From positions 1-64,000 of the forward strand of contig CAVVJF010000013.1 of assembly GCA_963748485.1 (NCBI GenBank): DNA of 64,000 nucleotides, given 5' to 3'. Below, in pieces: positions 16,369 through 24,014 of the stretch. The notes under the pieces were generated by a model, which made no database searches, had not been told where the DNA came from, and saw nothing but the letters and a program-made list of their open reading frames with translations. The DNA is from DASRWT01 sp963748485. GTDB lineage: Bacteria; Methylomirabilota; Methylomirabilia; Rokubacteriales; CSP1-6. Each line of letters opens with the position of its first letter. Within the stretch, counting starts at the first letter, position 1. The translations under genes and the position numbers were made by a program.

Positions 16369-17126
16369 AGCTCAAGGACCGGGTGGCGCTGGTGACGGGG
16401 GCGGGGTCGGGCATCGGTCGGGCGACCGCCTTACTCTTCGCGCAGGAAGGGGCACGGGTGGCGGTGGTGGACGTGCGTGAGGACGCGGCCAAGGCTACCG
16501 CGCAGGAGATCGAGCGGGCGGGCGGCCAGGCCCTCGCCCTGATGGCCGACGTCAGCCGCGCCGCCGACAATCAGGCGGCGGTGGAGCAGACGGTGGCGCG
16601 CTGGGGGCGGCTCGACATCTTCTACGCCAACGCGGGCGTGCCGGAGCGGCCCACCCCGGTGGAGGACGTGGACGAGGCCATCTTCGACCAGATCATGGCG
16701 GTGAACGTGAAGGGGCCGTTCCTCGGGGCCAAGTACGCGGCGCCGGTGATGAAGAAGCAGAAGCGCGGCGTGATCCTCATCACGGGCTCGACCTCGGCGG
16801 TGCGGCCCCGGCCCGGCGTCCAGGCCTACTCGGCCTCGAAGGGCGCCGCCCACGTGCTGGCCAAGAGCCTCGCCCTCGAGCTGGCGCCCTTCGGAGTGCG
16901 GGTGATCGCCATCGCCCCGGTCGCCACCGAGACGCCGATGCTGCCGACCTTCATGGGCAAGGACAAGGTGGACGACGAAGGCATGACGCGCTACCGCGCC
17001 ACCGTGCCGCTGGGCCGGCTCAATCAGCCGGAGGACCTGGCCCGCACCGCGCTGTTCCTCGCGTCCGACGACGCGGCCATGATCACCGGCTCCACCATCG
17101 AGGTCGACGGGGGCCGCTGCATTTGA
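16365..17126 (+). CDS. SDR family oxidoreductase
   Basis: Classical short-chain dehydrogenase/reductase, 253 residues. The cofactor motif TGAGSGIG is at residues 11-18 and NAG at about 90. The catalytic Ser lies in ITGSTSAV, and Tyr-x-x-x-Lys in YSASK, near residues 155-160. The C-terminal SDR motif is ASDDAAMITGSTIEVDGG. An Asp at the end of the second beta strand (VVDVREDA) suggests NAD+ preference. Substrate unknown. The AAGGAGG Shine-Dalgarno lies inside the end of the upstream gene, and the ATG overlaps its stop. Confidence 0.92.
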   Translation: MKLKDRVALVTGAGSGIGRATALLFAQEGARVAVVDVREDAAKATAQEIERAGGQALALMADVSRAADNQAAVEQTVARWGRLDIFYANAGVPERPTPVEDVDEAIFDQIMAVNVKGPFLGAKYAAPVMKKQKRGVILITGSTSAVRPRPGVQAYSASKGAAHVLAKSLALELAPFGVRVIAIAPVATETPMLPTFMGKDKVDDEGMTRYRATVPLGRLNQPEDLARTALFLASDDAAMITGSTIEVDGGRCI

Positions 17127-17139
17127 TCTCGCCCACGCC

Positions 17140-18108
17140 ATGAAGGTCGTTCCCCTCGCGGCGGACTCGCTGGGCGTGCGCTCGGTCGCGACCTACGTCG
17201 AGTGCGGCGACACACGGATCCTCATCGACCCGGGCGCCGCGCTCGGTGCCGCTCGCTTCGGGCTCCCGCCCGCCGACGAGGAGTGGGAGGCCTTGCGCCG
17301 GGCCAATGACCGCATCTCGGCGTACGCCACGCGCGCGGAGTGGGTGTTCGTGAGCCACTACCACGAAGAGCACTACCGGCACGACCCGTCGATCTATGCG
17401 GGCCGCTCCGTCTGGGCGAAGGACCCGCACCGGATGGTGACGGGCGCGCAGGCGGAGCGGGCGCGACATCTCTGGCAGGCCCAGGAGGCCCAGGCACGCT
17501 TCGAATCGGCCGATGGGCGGTGCATCGAGACGCCTGACTGCATCCTCGCCGCCTCACCTCCGCTGCCCCACGGCGCGGAGGTGTCGGGGCTCGGGCACGT
17601 GATCGCCCTGACCGTCACCGACCGCCGCAGCGGGCAGCGCTTCGTTCACGCCTCCGACGTGCAGGGGCCACTGTCGCCGGTGGCCGCCGCCTATCTCGGG
17701 CGCGAGCGGCCGAGTCTCCTGTACCTCTCCGGGCCGCCCGCCTACCTGGAGCATCGGCTCGGCCGCGCGCTCATCGAGCAGGGGGTCGAGCATCTGTTGC
17801 GAATCATCGACCGCACGGGGTGCCGGGTCATCATGGACCACCACGCCGTGCGCGACGAGAGCTACGGTGACCGCTTTCGGCGACTGTGGGACACTGGGCG
17901 GGTGGCGACGGCAGCGGGATTTCTGGGCCTGCCGGACGCGCCGCTCGAGGCGCGCCGCCGCATCCTGTGGGCGGCGCAGCGGAAGCCGCCGGGGGCGCTG
18001 GAGAAGCGCCCGTTCGCCGCGCGCGGCGGGCTTCGATCGGCGGGAGCGTCCCCATCGATGCTCGAAGACCGGCCCGTCCGTCGGGCCAAGGGAGGAATGG
18101 GACGGTGA
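17140..18108 (+). CDS. UPF0282-type metallo-beta-lactamase-fold protein
   Basis: 322-residue protein of the UPF0282 group, mostly known from archaea, with a metallo-beta-lactamase fold and unknown substrate. The N-terminus (MKVVPLAADSLGVRSVATYVE, shortened here to its first part PLAADSLGVRS) and LIDPGAALGAARFGLPP are diagnostic. The metal motif is SHYHEEHYRHD, and further ligands may be HASDVQGP and MDHHAVRDESY. The last 45 residues are a basic, low-complexity extension. Its stop overlaps the peroxiredoxin GTG (GTGA), so the two are translationally coupled. Confidence 0.8.
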   Translation: MKVVPLAADSLGVRSVATYVECGDTRILIDPGAALGAARFGLPPADEEWEALRRANDRISAYATRAEWVFVSHYHEEHYRHDPSIYAGRSVWAKDPHRMVTGAQAERARHLWQAQEAQARFESADGRCIETPDCILAASPPLPHGAEVSGLGHVIALTVTDRRSGQRFVHASDVQGPLSPVAAAYLGRERPSLLYLSGPPAYLEHRLGRALIEQGVEHLLRIIDRTGCRVIMDHHAVRDESYGDRFRRLWDTGRVATAAGFLGLPDAPLEARRRILWAAQRKPPGALEKRPFAARGGLRSAGASPSMLEDRPVRRAKGGMGR

Positions 18109-18572
18109 GCGAGGACAAGACGCTGGACGTCGGGGATGCCGCGCCCGAGTTCACCTTGAAGACGATCGGTCTCAAAGACGTGAGCCTGCGCGACTACCGC
18201 GGCAAGAACGTCGTGCTGCTCTTCTATCCGCTGGACTGGACGCCCGGCTGATCCACGTGCATGCCCGCCTTCGATCGGCGTATGAAGGACTTCGAGGCGG
18301 CCAATACCCAGGTGCTGGGTATCAGCACGGACAGCCCCTTCAGCCACGAGAACTGGGCGAAAGCGGTCGGCATCTCCAACTATCCGCTGCTCTCCGACGT
18401 GCATCGCACGGTGGCCAAAGACTACGGCGTGTTCTGGCCCGACTGGAACGCCAACGTGCGCGCGACCTTCATCGTGGATCCCGCCGGGCACGTCCGCTTC
18501 GTGGAGCGCTACGGGCGCGGCGCCCTGCCGGATCCGGACAGGATCCTCGCCGAGGTCAAGAAGCTCGGGTAG
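18105..18572 (+). CDS. Peroxiredoxin (AhpC/TSA family), selenocysteine at the catalytic position (in-frame UGA)
   Basis: 155-residue thioredoxin-fold peroxidase. Reading from GTG 18105, the frame runs through FYPLDWTPG, meets TGA at 18249-18251, and continues uninterrupted with STCMPAFDRRMKDFE and the complete remainder of a BCP/AhpC-type peroxiredoxin (GISTDSPFSHENWAKA, FIVDPAGHVRFVERYGRG) to the stop at 18570. Residue 49 is precisely the peroxidatic cysteine position of the family, so UGA most likely encodes selenocysteine, giving a U-x-x-C motif. A SECIS-like hairpin follows (18260-18284). Standard gene calling would split this into two fragments. Alternatives are a TGC-to-TGA mutation or a sequencing error. 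Confidence 0.82.
18260..18284 (+). promoter_or_regulatory. SECIS-like hairpin downstream of the UGA codon
   Basis: Starting 9 nt after the UGA, CATG (18260-18263) can pair with TATG (18281-18284, one G-U), then after a CC bulge CGCC (18266-18269) pairs with GGCG (18277-18280), leaving a 7-nt loop. Position and size match bacterial SECIS elements, which sit inside the coding sequence just after UGA. Folding was done by eye. Confidence 0.45.
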
Positions 18573-19458
18573 ACCGGCTCGTCAGCCACACCCCCGTGAG
18601 GACGGCGAGGCCGCCGAAGATCTCGGCGGCCCCGACCGTCTCCCCGAGCATCGCCCAAGCGAGGAGCACGCCCACCACCGGCTGCAGGTTCATGAAGATG
18701 CCGGCGCGGCTGGCGCCCACCTGGTGGACGCCCTCGTACCACCACACGTGCGCGACCGCGCCCAGCACCGCCTGCATGAGGACCACCCCCCATGCCACCG
18801 GGGACGTCCAGTCCGTGGCGGGGAAGAACCGCGTGGTGAGAAAGGGCACGGGTAGCAGCATCAGCGAACCGAGGCAATAAGCGGCGGTGGTGGCGAGGGC
18901 GGGGGAGTGCACGGCGAGGACGCGCTTGCCGTACACCGTGTAGATCGCCCAGCCCGCCTGTCCGGCGAGGACGATGAGGTCGCCGGGCAGGAAATCGAGA
19001 TGCGCGACTGCGCGCCAGCTGCCGCGCGTGACCACGAGCACCACCCCCAACGTGGAGACCGCCACGCCGATCCAGTGGCGGCGCCAGAGGCGCTCCTTCA
19101 GGTAGAGCCGCGCTCCGATGGCGACCATCACCGGCGAGGCCGCCTGGAGCAGGGCGGCGCTGGAGGCGGTGGTGAAGGCGATGCCCAGGTAGGTGCCGCC
19201 GGTGGAGACGAAGATGCCCGTGAAGCCGAGAAAGGCGAAGCTGCGCAGGTCGCTCCACGACAGCGCACGGAACTCGTCGAAGCCCCGCCGGCGAAGCAGC
19301 GCGACGAGGAAGCACGAGGCCAGGCTCGTGCGCAACGCCACGAGGACATACGGCGGGAAATGGGCCAGCGCGATCTTGGCGAAGACGGGATAAGAGCCCC
19401 AGAGCGCGGCGATCAGCGTGAGGATCAGGTAGGGATGCGTTTGACCGCCGGCGGGCAC
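18556..19458 (-). CDS. DMT superfamily (EamA) transporter
   Basis: Inner-membrane permease with ten predicted helices and two EamA repeats, 300 residues; members export metabolites or amino acids, and the substrate here is unknown. Family hallmarks are LIAALWGSYPVFAKIAL in helix 1, the ASSAALLQAASPVMVAIGARLYLKE region closing the first repeat, and the matching GASRAGIFMNLQPVVGVLLAW in the second. The GTG start at 19458 is preceded by a -10-like TATCAT at exactly 6 nt. The 3' end overlaps the convergent peroxiredoxin gene by 17 bp. Confidence 0.88.
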   Translation of the reverse strand: MPAGGQTHPYLILTLIAALWGSYPVFAKIALAHFPPYVLVALRTSLASCFLVALLRRRGFDEFRALSWSDLRSFAFLGFTGIFVSTGGTYLGIAFTTASSAALLQAASPVMVAIGARLYLKERLWRRHWIGVAVSTLGVVLVVTRGSWRAVAHLDFLPGDLIVLAGQAGWAIYTVYGKRVLAVHSPALATTAAYCLGSLMLLPVPFLTTRFFPATDWTSPVAWGVVLMQAVLGAVAHVWWYEGVHQVGASRAGIFMNLQPVVGVLLAWAMLGETVGAAEIFGGLAVLTGVWLTSRSTRAS

Positions 19459-19469
19459 CTGCGTATGAT
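19441..19469 (+). promoter_or_regulatory. Promoter TTGACC-N17-TATGAT for the SRPBCC gene
   Basis: -35 TTGACC (19441-19446) and -10 TATGAT (19464-19469) are separated by the ideal 17 nt. The ATG at 19482 is 12 nt further, so the 5' leader would be only about 5 nt. The -10 overlaps the -10 of the opposite-strand gene. Confidence 0.6.
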
Positions 19470-19470
19470 A
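19465..19470 (-). promoter_or_regulatory. -10-like TATCAT for the DMT transporter, 6 nt before the start
   Basis: Read on the minus strand, TATCAT lies exactly 6 nt before the GTG at 19458. It overlaps the forward -10 TATGAT by five bases, so the two divergent genes would share one promoter core. Confidence 0.45.
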
Positions 19471-19481
19471 GCGCGTCGCGC

Positions 19482-19946
19482 ATGGCGGACCACGTGCTCG
19501 AGACGCGAATCTGGGTGCCGCGGCCGCGCGCCGACGTCTTCGCGTTCTTCGCCGACGCGCGAAACCTCGCGCAGGTGATCCCGGGGCTGCGCTGGCCCTC
19601 CCCGCCGCCCCCGCTCGAGGCGGGAGCCGTCCTCGACTTCCGCGTCGCCATCCTGGGCGTGCCCACCGCGTGGCGCTTGTTCGTTCGCGAGTGGGATCCG
19701 CCCCATCGCTTCGTGGACGCGCTGGTGCGCGGCCCCTTCGCGCGCTGGGAGCACCGGCACCGATTCGTGGAGGGGCCGGAGCATGAAGCGCCGGGCGGGC
19801 GCCCGGGGACGTGGGTGGAGGATCGCCTGACCTACCGCTTCCCCGGCGGCCCGCTCGGCTGGCTCCTGGACACGCTCGGGGCGAGCGCGCGCGTCGAGGC
19901 CGCCTTCGCCCATCGGGACCGACGGCTGCGCGCGCTGCTGGGCTAG
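19482..19946 (+). CDS. SRPBCC family (START-like/coenzyme Q-binding-like) protein
   Basis: 154-residue soluble protein with the helix-grip SRPBCC pattern. The N-terminal strand ends in TRIWVPRPRADVFAFFADARNLAQVIPG, a typical opening of polyketide cyclase/START-like proteins (residues 8-35). Then come WEHRHRF and WVEDRLTYRFPGGPLGWLLD, and the C-terminal amphipathic helix that closes the pocket. Such proteins bind hydrophobic ligands; no specific role can be given. Convergent with the diiron protein gene, overlapping by 4 bp. Confidence 0.85.
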   Translation: MADHVLETRIWVPRPRADVFAFFADARNLAQVIPGLRWPSPPPPLEAGAVLDFRVAILGVPTAWRLFVREWDPPHRFVDALVRGPFARWEHRHRFVEGPEHEAPGGRPGTWVEDRLTYRFPGGPLGWLLDTLGASARVEAAFAHRDRRLRALLG

Positions 19947-20917
19947 ACGGCGGCGGGCAGCTGGATGCCGAGGGTCTCCAGGCGCGGCCGGACGCGGTCG
20001 GTGAGGAGCCCGATCCGCGCGAGGTTCGCGACCATCGAGGTGTGCATGTCCCGCCGGAAGTGCTTCCGGAACACCGCGTAGTCGTTCCGCGCCGCCACCC
20101 CGCGCCGGTGGGACTGCACCTCCGCGATCTGGGCGGGGGAGAAGCCGATGTCGCGGTAGGCCTCCGCGGGGAAGAACCCGGTGAGCACCTTCTCGAGCGC
20201 GGTGCACGTGAAGTCCTCCATCTCGTGCCGCTCCCGCTCGGCCGCGTCCCGCACGATGGCGGGCAGGGCGAGCATGCCGAAGCCCATGTGCCGGGACTCG
20301 TCCTGGAGGATACGCCCGCAGATCTCGCCGAGGAGCGGGTCGACCGCGCACTCCTGCATCATCCGGAACATGGAGACCGCTTGGGTCTCCGCCACGAGCT
20401 GGAGCGCGATGGTTTTGATGTACCAGCGCGAGTCGGTCAGGATGGCGTCGAAGAGGAAGCGCTCGTTCTCCGGCATGGGGTAGTGGAGCCCGCCCAGCCG
20501 ATGCTGGATGTAGCGCTCGAGCACCTCGTTGTGACGCGCCTCGTCCACGACCTGGGTGGCCTGGAAGAACTTGGCGTCGGTGCCGGCGACCGTCTCCACG
20601 AGCTGGCTGCACGCGAGGAGGGCACCCTGCTCACCGTAGACGAGCACGGACAGGCGCCATGCGGTGACGCGGCGGTTCAGCTCGACGCGATCCTTTTCGG
20701 AGAGACGCTCCCACATGGGGCTGCCGTGGATGTCCACCAGCTCGTCGGCGAGGACGCGGCCGTCGGAGGGTTCCGGCGTGTCCCACTTGATGTCGCGGGA
20801 GGCATTCCACTGATCACGCTTGGCCTTCTCGTAGAGGCCCCGCATGTCCTCGGCCTGGACCGTGTAGTCGAACTCGAACACCGTGTCCATCGTGCTGGGG
20901 ATGACGCGCCGGTCCAT
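19943..20917 (-). CDS. Ferritin-like diiron protein (R2-like/AurF-like oxygenase family)
   Basis: 324-residue soluble helical protein with a carboxylate-bridged diiron site of the ferritin-like superfamily. Candidate ligands follow the R2/AurF order: E96 (VYGEQGAL), E126 and H129 (VDEARHNE), E177 (LVAETQAV), E207 and H210 (QDESRHMG). Two E-x-x-H motifs about 80 residues apart are the signature. Such proteins use O2 to oxidise or desaturate substrates, or act as R2-like oxidases; the substrate is unknown. A good Shine-Dalgarno (TGGAGGTCGAG) precedes the ATG. It is divergent from a TetR gene, its likely regulator. Confidence 0.85.
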   Translation of the reverse strand: MDRRVIPSTMDTVFEFDYTVQAEDMRGLYEKAKRDQWNASRDIKWDTPEPSDGRVLADELVDIHGSPMWERLSEKDRVELNRRVTAWRLSVLVYGEQGALLACSQLVETVAGTDAKFFQATQVVDEARHNEVLERYIQHRLGGLHYPMPENERFLFDAILTDSRWYIKTIALQLVAETQAVSMFRMMQECAVDPLLGEICGRILQDESRHMGFGMLALPAIVRDAAERERHEMEDFTCTALEKVLTGFFPAEAYRDIGFSPAQIAEVQSHRRGVAARNDYAVFRKHFRRDMHTSMVANLARIGLLTDRVRPRLETLGIQLPAAV

Positions 20918-20960
20918 GACTCGACCTCCATGCCTGGGCGGGGTGGAACCCGCAAGTAAA

Positions 20961-20983
20961 GAAACTGAACTGACTGGTTTTTA
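20961..20983. promoter_or_regulatory. Candidate TetR operator in the diiron/TetR divergent gap
   Basis: The AT-richest part of the 102-bp gap carries AAAC-N11-GTTT (20962-20980) around a repeated ACTGA, similar in style to ACTGACTNGTT-type sites bound by TetR regulators. The dyad is imperfect. Confidence 0.35.
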
Positions 20984-21007
20984 GCACGGGCGGGCGCGAC
21001 GGTCAAG

Positions 21008-21013
21008 TAGACT
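21008..21013 (+). promoter_or_regulatory. -10-like TAGACT 6 nt before the TetR start codon (leaderless)
   Basis: TAGACT ends exactly 6 nt before the ATG at 21020; no Shine-Dalgarno is present. It lies next to the candidate operator, consistent with autorepression. Confidence 0.45.
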
Positions 21014-21019
21014 CCCGGC

Positions 21020-21682
21020 ATGGAGCCCCGGCGCCAGGCGATGCGCGACCGCATCCTCCGCATCGCCGCCGATCTCTTCCGGGAGCGGGGGTACCGGGCG
21101 GCGACCCTCGACGAGATCGCCTCCCGGCTCGGGATGTCCAAGGCGTCCCTCTACGGCTACTTCCACGCCAAGGAGGATATGCTCGCGGCGATCTCCCGCG
21201 AGACCATCGAGGGATTCACGCGTGAGCTCGCTCTCATCCTCCGCGCCGATCTCGGGCCCGACGATAAGCTCCGCCGGGTCGTTCGGCAGCACGTGCGGTT
21301 CGTCATCGCTAACCGTTCGTTCCTGACCGTGTTCTTCAGCGAGGAGCCCAATCTACCCCCGCGGATCGCCCGGGCCCTCGCCGCCCAGAAGGACCGCTAT
21401 GACAAGGGGGTCGAGGCCATCGTGGCGGAAGGGGTCCGTGGCGGCGTCTTCCGCGACGTGCCGCCGCGCCTGGTCGTGTTCGGCATGCTCGGGATGCTCA
21501 ACTGGCTCTACAAGTGGTATAACCCGGCCGGCCGCTGGGGCGCCGAAGAGGTGTCCGCCGCCTTCCTGGATCTCCTCGAGGGCGGTATCCTCCGCGCCCG
21601 CTCGCGGGGCCCCGCCCTCGCCCGTCGCCTGCAGCGTCTCCGCCGCGAGCTGGGCGAGGTGTCACGCGCGCTCGGCGACTGA
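21020..21682 (+). CDS. TetR/AcrR family transcriptional regulator
   Basis: 220-residue repressor. The N-terminal HTH (residues 8-54) has the family pattern RILRIAADLFRERGYRAATL, IASRLGMSKASLYGYFHAKEDML. The C-terminal half is the helical ligand-binding domain (LNWLYKWYNPAGRWGAEEV near residue 165), resembling the TetR groups that regulate fatty-acid or sterol catabolism (KstR2-like); the ligand is unknown. Divergence from the diiron gene suggests that gene as its target, together with its own promoter. Confidence 0.9.
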   Translation: MEPRRQAMRDRILRIAADLFRERGYRAATLDEIASRLGMSKASLYGYFHAKEDMLAAISRETIEGFTRELALILRADLGPDDKLRRVVRQHVRFVIANRSFLTVFFSEEPNLPPRIARALAAQKDRYDKGVEAIVAEGVRGGVFRDVPPRLVVFGMLGMLNWLYKWYNPAGRWGAEEVSAAFLDLLEGGILRARSRGPALARRLQRLRRELGEVSRALGD

Positions 21683-21705
21683 TCTCGCGATGGGTGACCC
21701 CCCGG

Positions 21706-22383
21706 CTAACGGGAGCGGATGACGCCGACGCGAGGGCACGCGTTGTCGAGCGGGCAGGTGGAGCAGCGGGGCGAGACGGGCTGGCAGATGTTCTGGCCGA
21801 ACGCGACGAGCAGATCGTTGTAGCCGATCCAGTATCGGCGGGGCAGCCGCTGCCGGAGCGCCGTCTCGCTCTCAGCGGGCGTGCGCGTCCGGATGAGCCC
21901 CCAGCGGTTCGAGATCCGGTGCACGTGCACGTCCACGCAGATCCCCGGCTTGCCGAAGCCCATCGTCACGACCAGATTGGCGGTCTTCCGTCCCACGCCC
22001 TTGAGCGTGAGGAGGTCGTCGATCCGGTCCGGCACGCGCCCGTCGAAGCGCGCGAGAAGGTCGCGGCAGATGCCGAGCACCACGCGCGCCTTGGTGCGAT
22101 AGAACCCGACCGGGAAGATCGCGCGCTCGATGTGCCGCGCGGGCAGCCGCACCATCGCCTCCGGTCCGTCGGCGAGGGCGAACAGGCGCGCCGCCGCCGG
22201 GCCGGTGGTCTCGTCCTTGGTCCGGAGCGAGAGCACGCAGGCGATGAGGACATGGAACGGATCGCGCCGCTCGGCGGAAACTTCCGCGAGCGCGGTGGTC
22301 CGCCATCGGGGTCGCACCCGGCGCAGGCGGGCGAGCAGCTGGCCCACCGGCAGCGCGGGCGTCGGCGCCCGCCGCCTCTTCAC
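21706..22383 (-). CDS. nth: Endonuclease III (DNA glycosylase/AP lyase)
   Basis: Base-excision-repair enzyme removing oxidised pyrimidines, 225 residues. The HhH motif LTLKGVGRKTANLV carries the catalytic lysine, and the catalytic aspartate follows in CVDVHVHRISNR. The C-terminal 4Fe-4S loop has the canonical spacing C-x6-C-x2-C-x5-C (from ICQPVSPRC to NACPR). The N-terminal LSLRTKDETT replaces the usual LSAQT(T/S)D, a common variant. I take the GTG at 22383, which overlaps the end of the TPR gene; the frame is open much further upstream but without family similarity. Confidence 0.93.
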   Translation of the reverse strand: MKRRRAPTPALPVGQLLARLRRVRPRWRTTALAEVSAERRDPFHVLIACVLSLRTKDETTGPAAARLFALADGPEAMVRLPARHIERAIFPVGFYRTKARVVLGICRDLLARFDGRVPDRIDDLLTLKGVGRKTANLVVTMGFGKPGICVDVHVHRISNRWGLIRTRTPAESETALRQRLPRRYWIGYNDLLVAFGQNICQPVSPRCSTCPLDNACPRVGVIRSR

Positions 22384-23120
22384 CGAGGGGCGTCCAGCGC
22401 CGTCAGCAGCTCGCGCGCCTCGCGCGAGTCCTTGAGAGTCCAGTCGGCAGGGTTGCGCGGGTCGCGCTCGTGCAGCACGATCTGTGCCTCGCGCCGGGCC
22501 TCTGCGGGCCGGCCCTGCTTGGCGAGCGTGCGGGCCAGCCCGACCCGCGCCCCCGTCCAGCGGGGATCGAGGGTCAGCGCCTTCTTGAACATCGACTCCG
22601 ACTTGTCGAGGTCGCCGCCGAAGAGGCCCGGGACCTCGTAGTAGACCGATCCTGCCAGCACGTAGGCGGGCACGAGGCCCGGATCCAGCGCCAGCGCCGT
22701 CTCCATGTGCTCCTTCACGGTGGGCAGCAGGAAGAGCGATCGCAGGACTCCCTTGGTCTGCCCCCAGCGGCCGGCATTGACGGCAAGCCAGAGATGGGCG
22801 AGCGCGCTGCGCGGGGCGAGCTCCGCCGCCCGTTCCCCGGCGCGCCGCCCACGGTCGTAGGCCTCCAGCTTCTCTTCCGGGGTGCGGGCGCGGACATCGC
22901 CCCAGATGAAGGCGGCCTGGGCGAGGGCAATCATGTTGTCGGGGTGCGAATCCGACTTCACCGCCTCGCTGAGACCCGCGTACACGGCGTCCAGCCGGCC
23001 CGGCGCCTGATGATAGCGACGGCTCAAGCCGGCCAACTCGGTGACGAGCGGGCTCTGCGCGAGCGCCGGCGGCGCGGTGAGCAGGGAGAGCAGTGCGGCC
23101 GCGAGGAGCCGGGTCGGCAC
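22380..23120 (-). CDS. Secreted tetratricopeptide-repeat protein
   Basis: 246 residues with a clear signal peptide (residues 1-21, ending ALAQS). The mature part is helical with TPR-like repeats: ERAAELAPRSALAHLWLAV, METALALDPGLVPAYVLAG and FKKALTLDPRWTGARVGLA (about residues 95-205). The arrangement resembles periplasmic TPR proteins related to the TRAP-associated TatT group, but no transporter lies nearby and no function can be assigned. GTG start with a -10-like TAGCAT 6 nt upstream; it precedes nth in a likely two-gene transcript, overlapping it by 4 bp. Confidence 0.78.
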   Translation of the reverse strand: MPTRLLAAALLSLLTAPPALAQSPLVTELAGLSRRYHQAPGRLDAVYAGLSEAVKSDSHPDNMIALAQAAFIWGDVRARTPEEKLEAYDRGRRAGERAAELAPRSALAHLWLAVNAGRWGQTKGVLRSLFLLPTVKEHMETALALDPGLVPAYVLAGSVYYEVPGLFGGDLDKSESMFKKALTLDPRWTGARVGLARTLAKQGRPAEARREAQIVLHERDPRNPADWTLKDSREARELLTALDAPR

Positions 23121-23126
23121 GGCCCC

Positions 23127-23132
23127 ATGCTA
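23127..23132 (-). promoter_or_regulatory. -10-like TAGCAT 6 nt before the TPR gene start (leaderless)
   Basis: On the minus strand TAGCAT lies exactly 6 nt before the GTG at 23120, with no Shine-Dalgarno between. Confidence 0.4.
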
Positions 23133-23172
23133 CCATTCTGCAGCGAGTCCTGAGGGAGGCGCTCCCAGCGTC

Positions 23173-23646
23173 ATGAAAACTCTGACTGTCTTCGCGATCG
23201 CGGCCTGGCTCGGCATGCTCGGCTTCCTCGCCGCGGTGGTCGCCCCCGCCGCGTTCGGCGTCCTGGAGCGGCCCGCCGCCGCCCGATTCGTCTCCACCGT
23301 GATGCCGCGGTATCACTGGGCGGCTCTGGCGCTCGGCCTCGTGGCTGCCGTCGGGCTCCTGGCGCGGCGCGACCCCGCGGGCGTCGCTTGGCTCGGGCGC
23401 GCGCCGCTCGTGCTCGTCCTCCTCATGCTGGGCCTCACGGCGGCGTCCCTGTTCCTGCTGTTGCCCGAGATGGAGGGGCTCCGGGATAGCGCCCTCGCCG
23501 CCCGCGCCGCCGGCCGCGCCGACGCGCCCGAAGTGTCGCGCTTCGGCCGTCTCCACGCGCTGTCCAGCGTGGCCGGCATGGCCGTCATGGCGGCAGGCGC
23601 GGTGGTGCTCGTGCTCGAGGCCGTCCGCGGTCGGGGGGCGCCGTGA
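23173..23646 (+). CDS. DUF4149 / TMEM205-like membrane protein
   Basis: 157-residue integral membrane protein with four predicted helices (about residues 5-28, 48-66, 78-97 and 130-152). The N-terminal WLGMLGFLAAVVAPAAFGVL and the DUF4149-style APAAF motif, with basic/acidic loops and FGRLHALSSVAGM before the last helix, support membership of DUF4149. Function unknown. It overlaps the VOC gene by 4 nt (GTGATGG). Confidence 0.75.
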   Translation: MKTLTVFAIAAWLGMLGFLAAVVAPAAFGVLERPAAARFVSTVMPRYHWAALALGLVAAVGLLARRDPAGVAWLGRAPLVLVLLMLGLTAASLFLLLPEMEGLRDSALAARAAGRADAPEVSRFGRLHALSSVAGMAVMAAGAVVLVLEAVRGRGAP

Positions 23647-24014
23647 TGGGATTCGAGCCGCTGGGGTTGGACCATGTCGTCCTTCGCGTACGCGATCAGG
23701 AGGTGTCCGAGCGGTTCTATACCGAGGTGCTGGGCTGCACACGAGACCACGTCAACGAGCGCATCCGGCTCGTCCAGCTCCGCTTCGGCGCGGCGCTCAT
23801 CGACCTCCTGCCCGGCGAGCGGGGCCCCCACGGGATGGACCACTTCTGCCTGTCGATCGCCTGCGACGATCTATCTGCGCTCGGGCAGGCTCTGCGGGCT
23901 CGCGGCGCGGCGGTGGAGGGCGACGTGGTGGAGCGCCGCGGGGCCTTCGGCACCGGGCCCTCCCTCTACCTCCGAGATCCCGACGGCTACCTGATCGAGC
24001 TCAAGCCCCGCTGA
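23643..24014 (+). CDS. VOC family protein (glyoxalase/bleomycin-resistance fold)
   Basis: 123-residue metalloenzyme-fold protein with one vicinal-oxygen-chelate module pair. The first ligand is the His in LDHVVLRVRD (residue about 10); the second is near MDHFCLSI (about 62), and the Glu is in GYLIELKPR at the C-terminus, all in the expected order. YTEVLGC and YLRDPDGY are also typical. Substrate unknown. Start GTG 23643 or ATG 23646. Convergent with the TetR-like gene, 14 bp overlap. Confidence 0.88.
   Translation: MMGFEPLGLDHVVLRVRDQEVSERFYTEVLGCTRDHVNERIRLVQLRFGAALIDLLPGERGPHGMDHFCLSIACDDLSALGQALRARGAAVEGDVVERRGAFGTGPSLYLRDPDGYLIELKPR

Noticed and set aside
18261..18572. Stand-alone 103-residue protein starting at ATG 18261
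   Set aside because: It is the C-terminal two-thirds of a peroxiredoxin; its N-terminal third is in the same frame upstream of the UGA codon.
22384..23742. Extension of endonuclease III far upstream on the minus strand
   Set aside because: The frame is open but overlaps the TPR gene and encodes Arg/Gly/Pro-rich sequence without similarity to the family.
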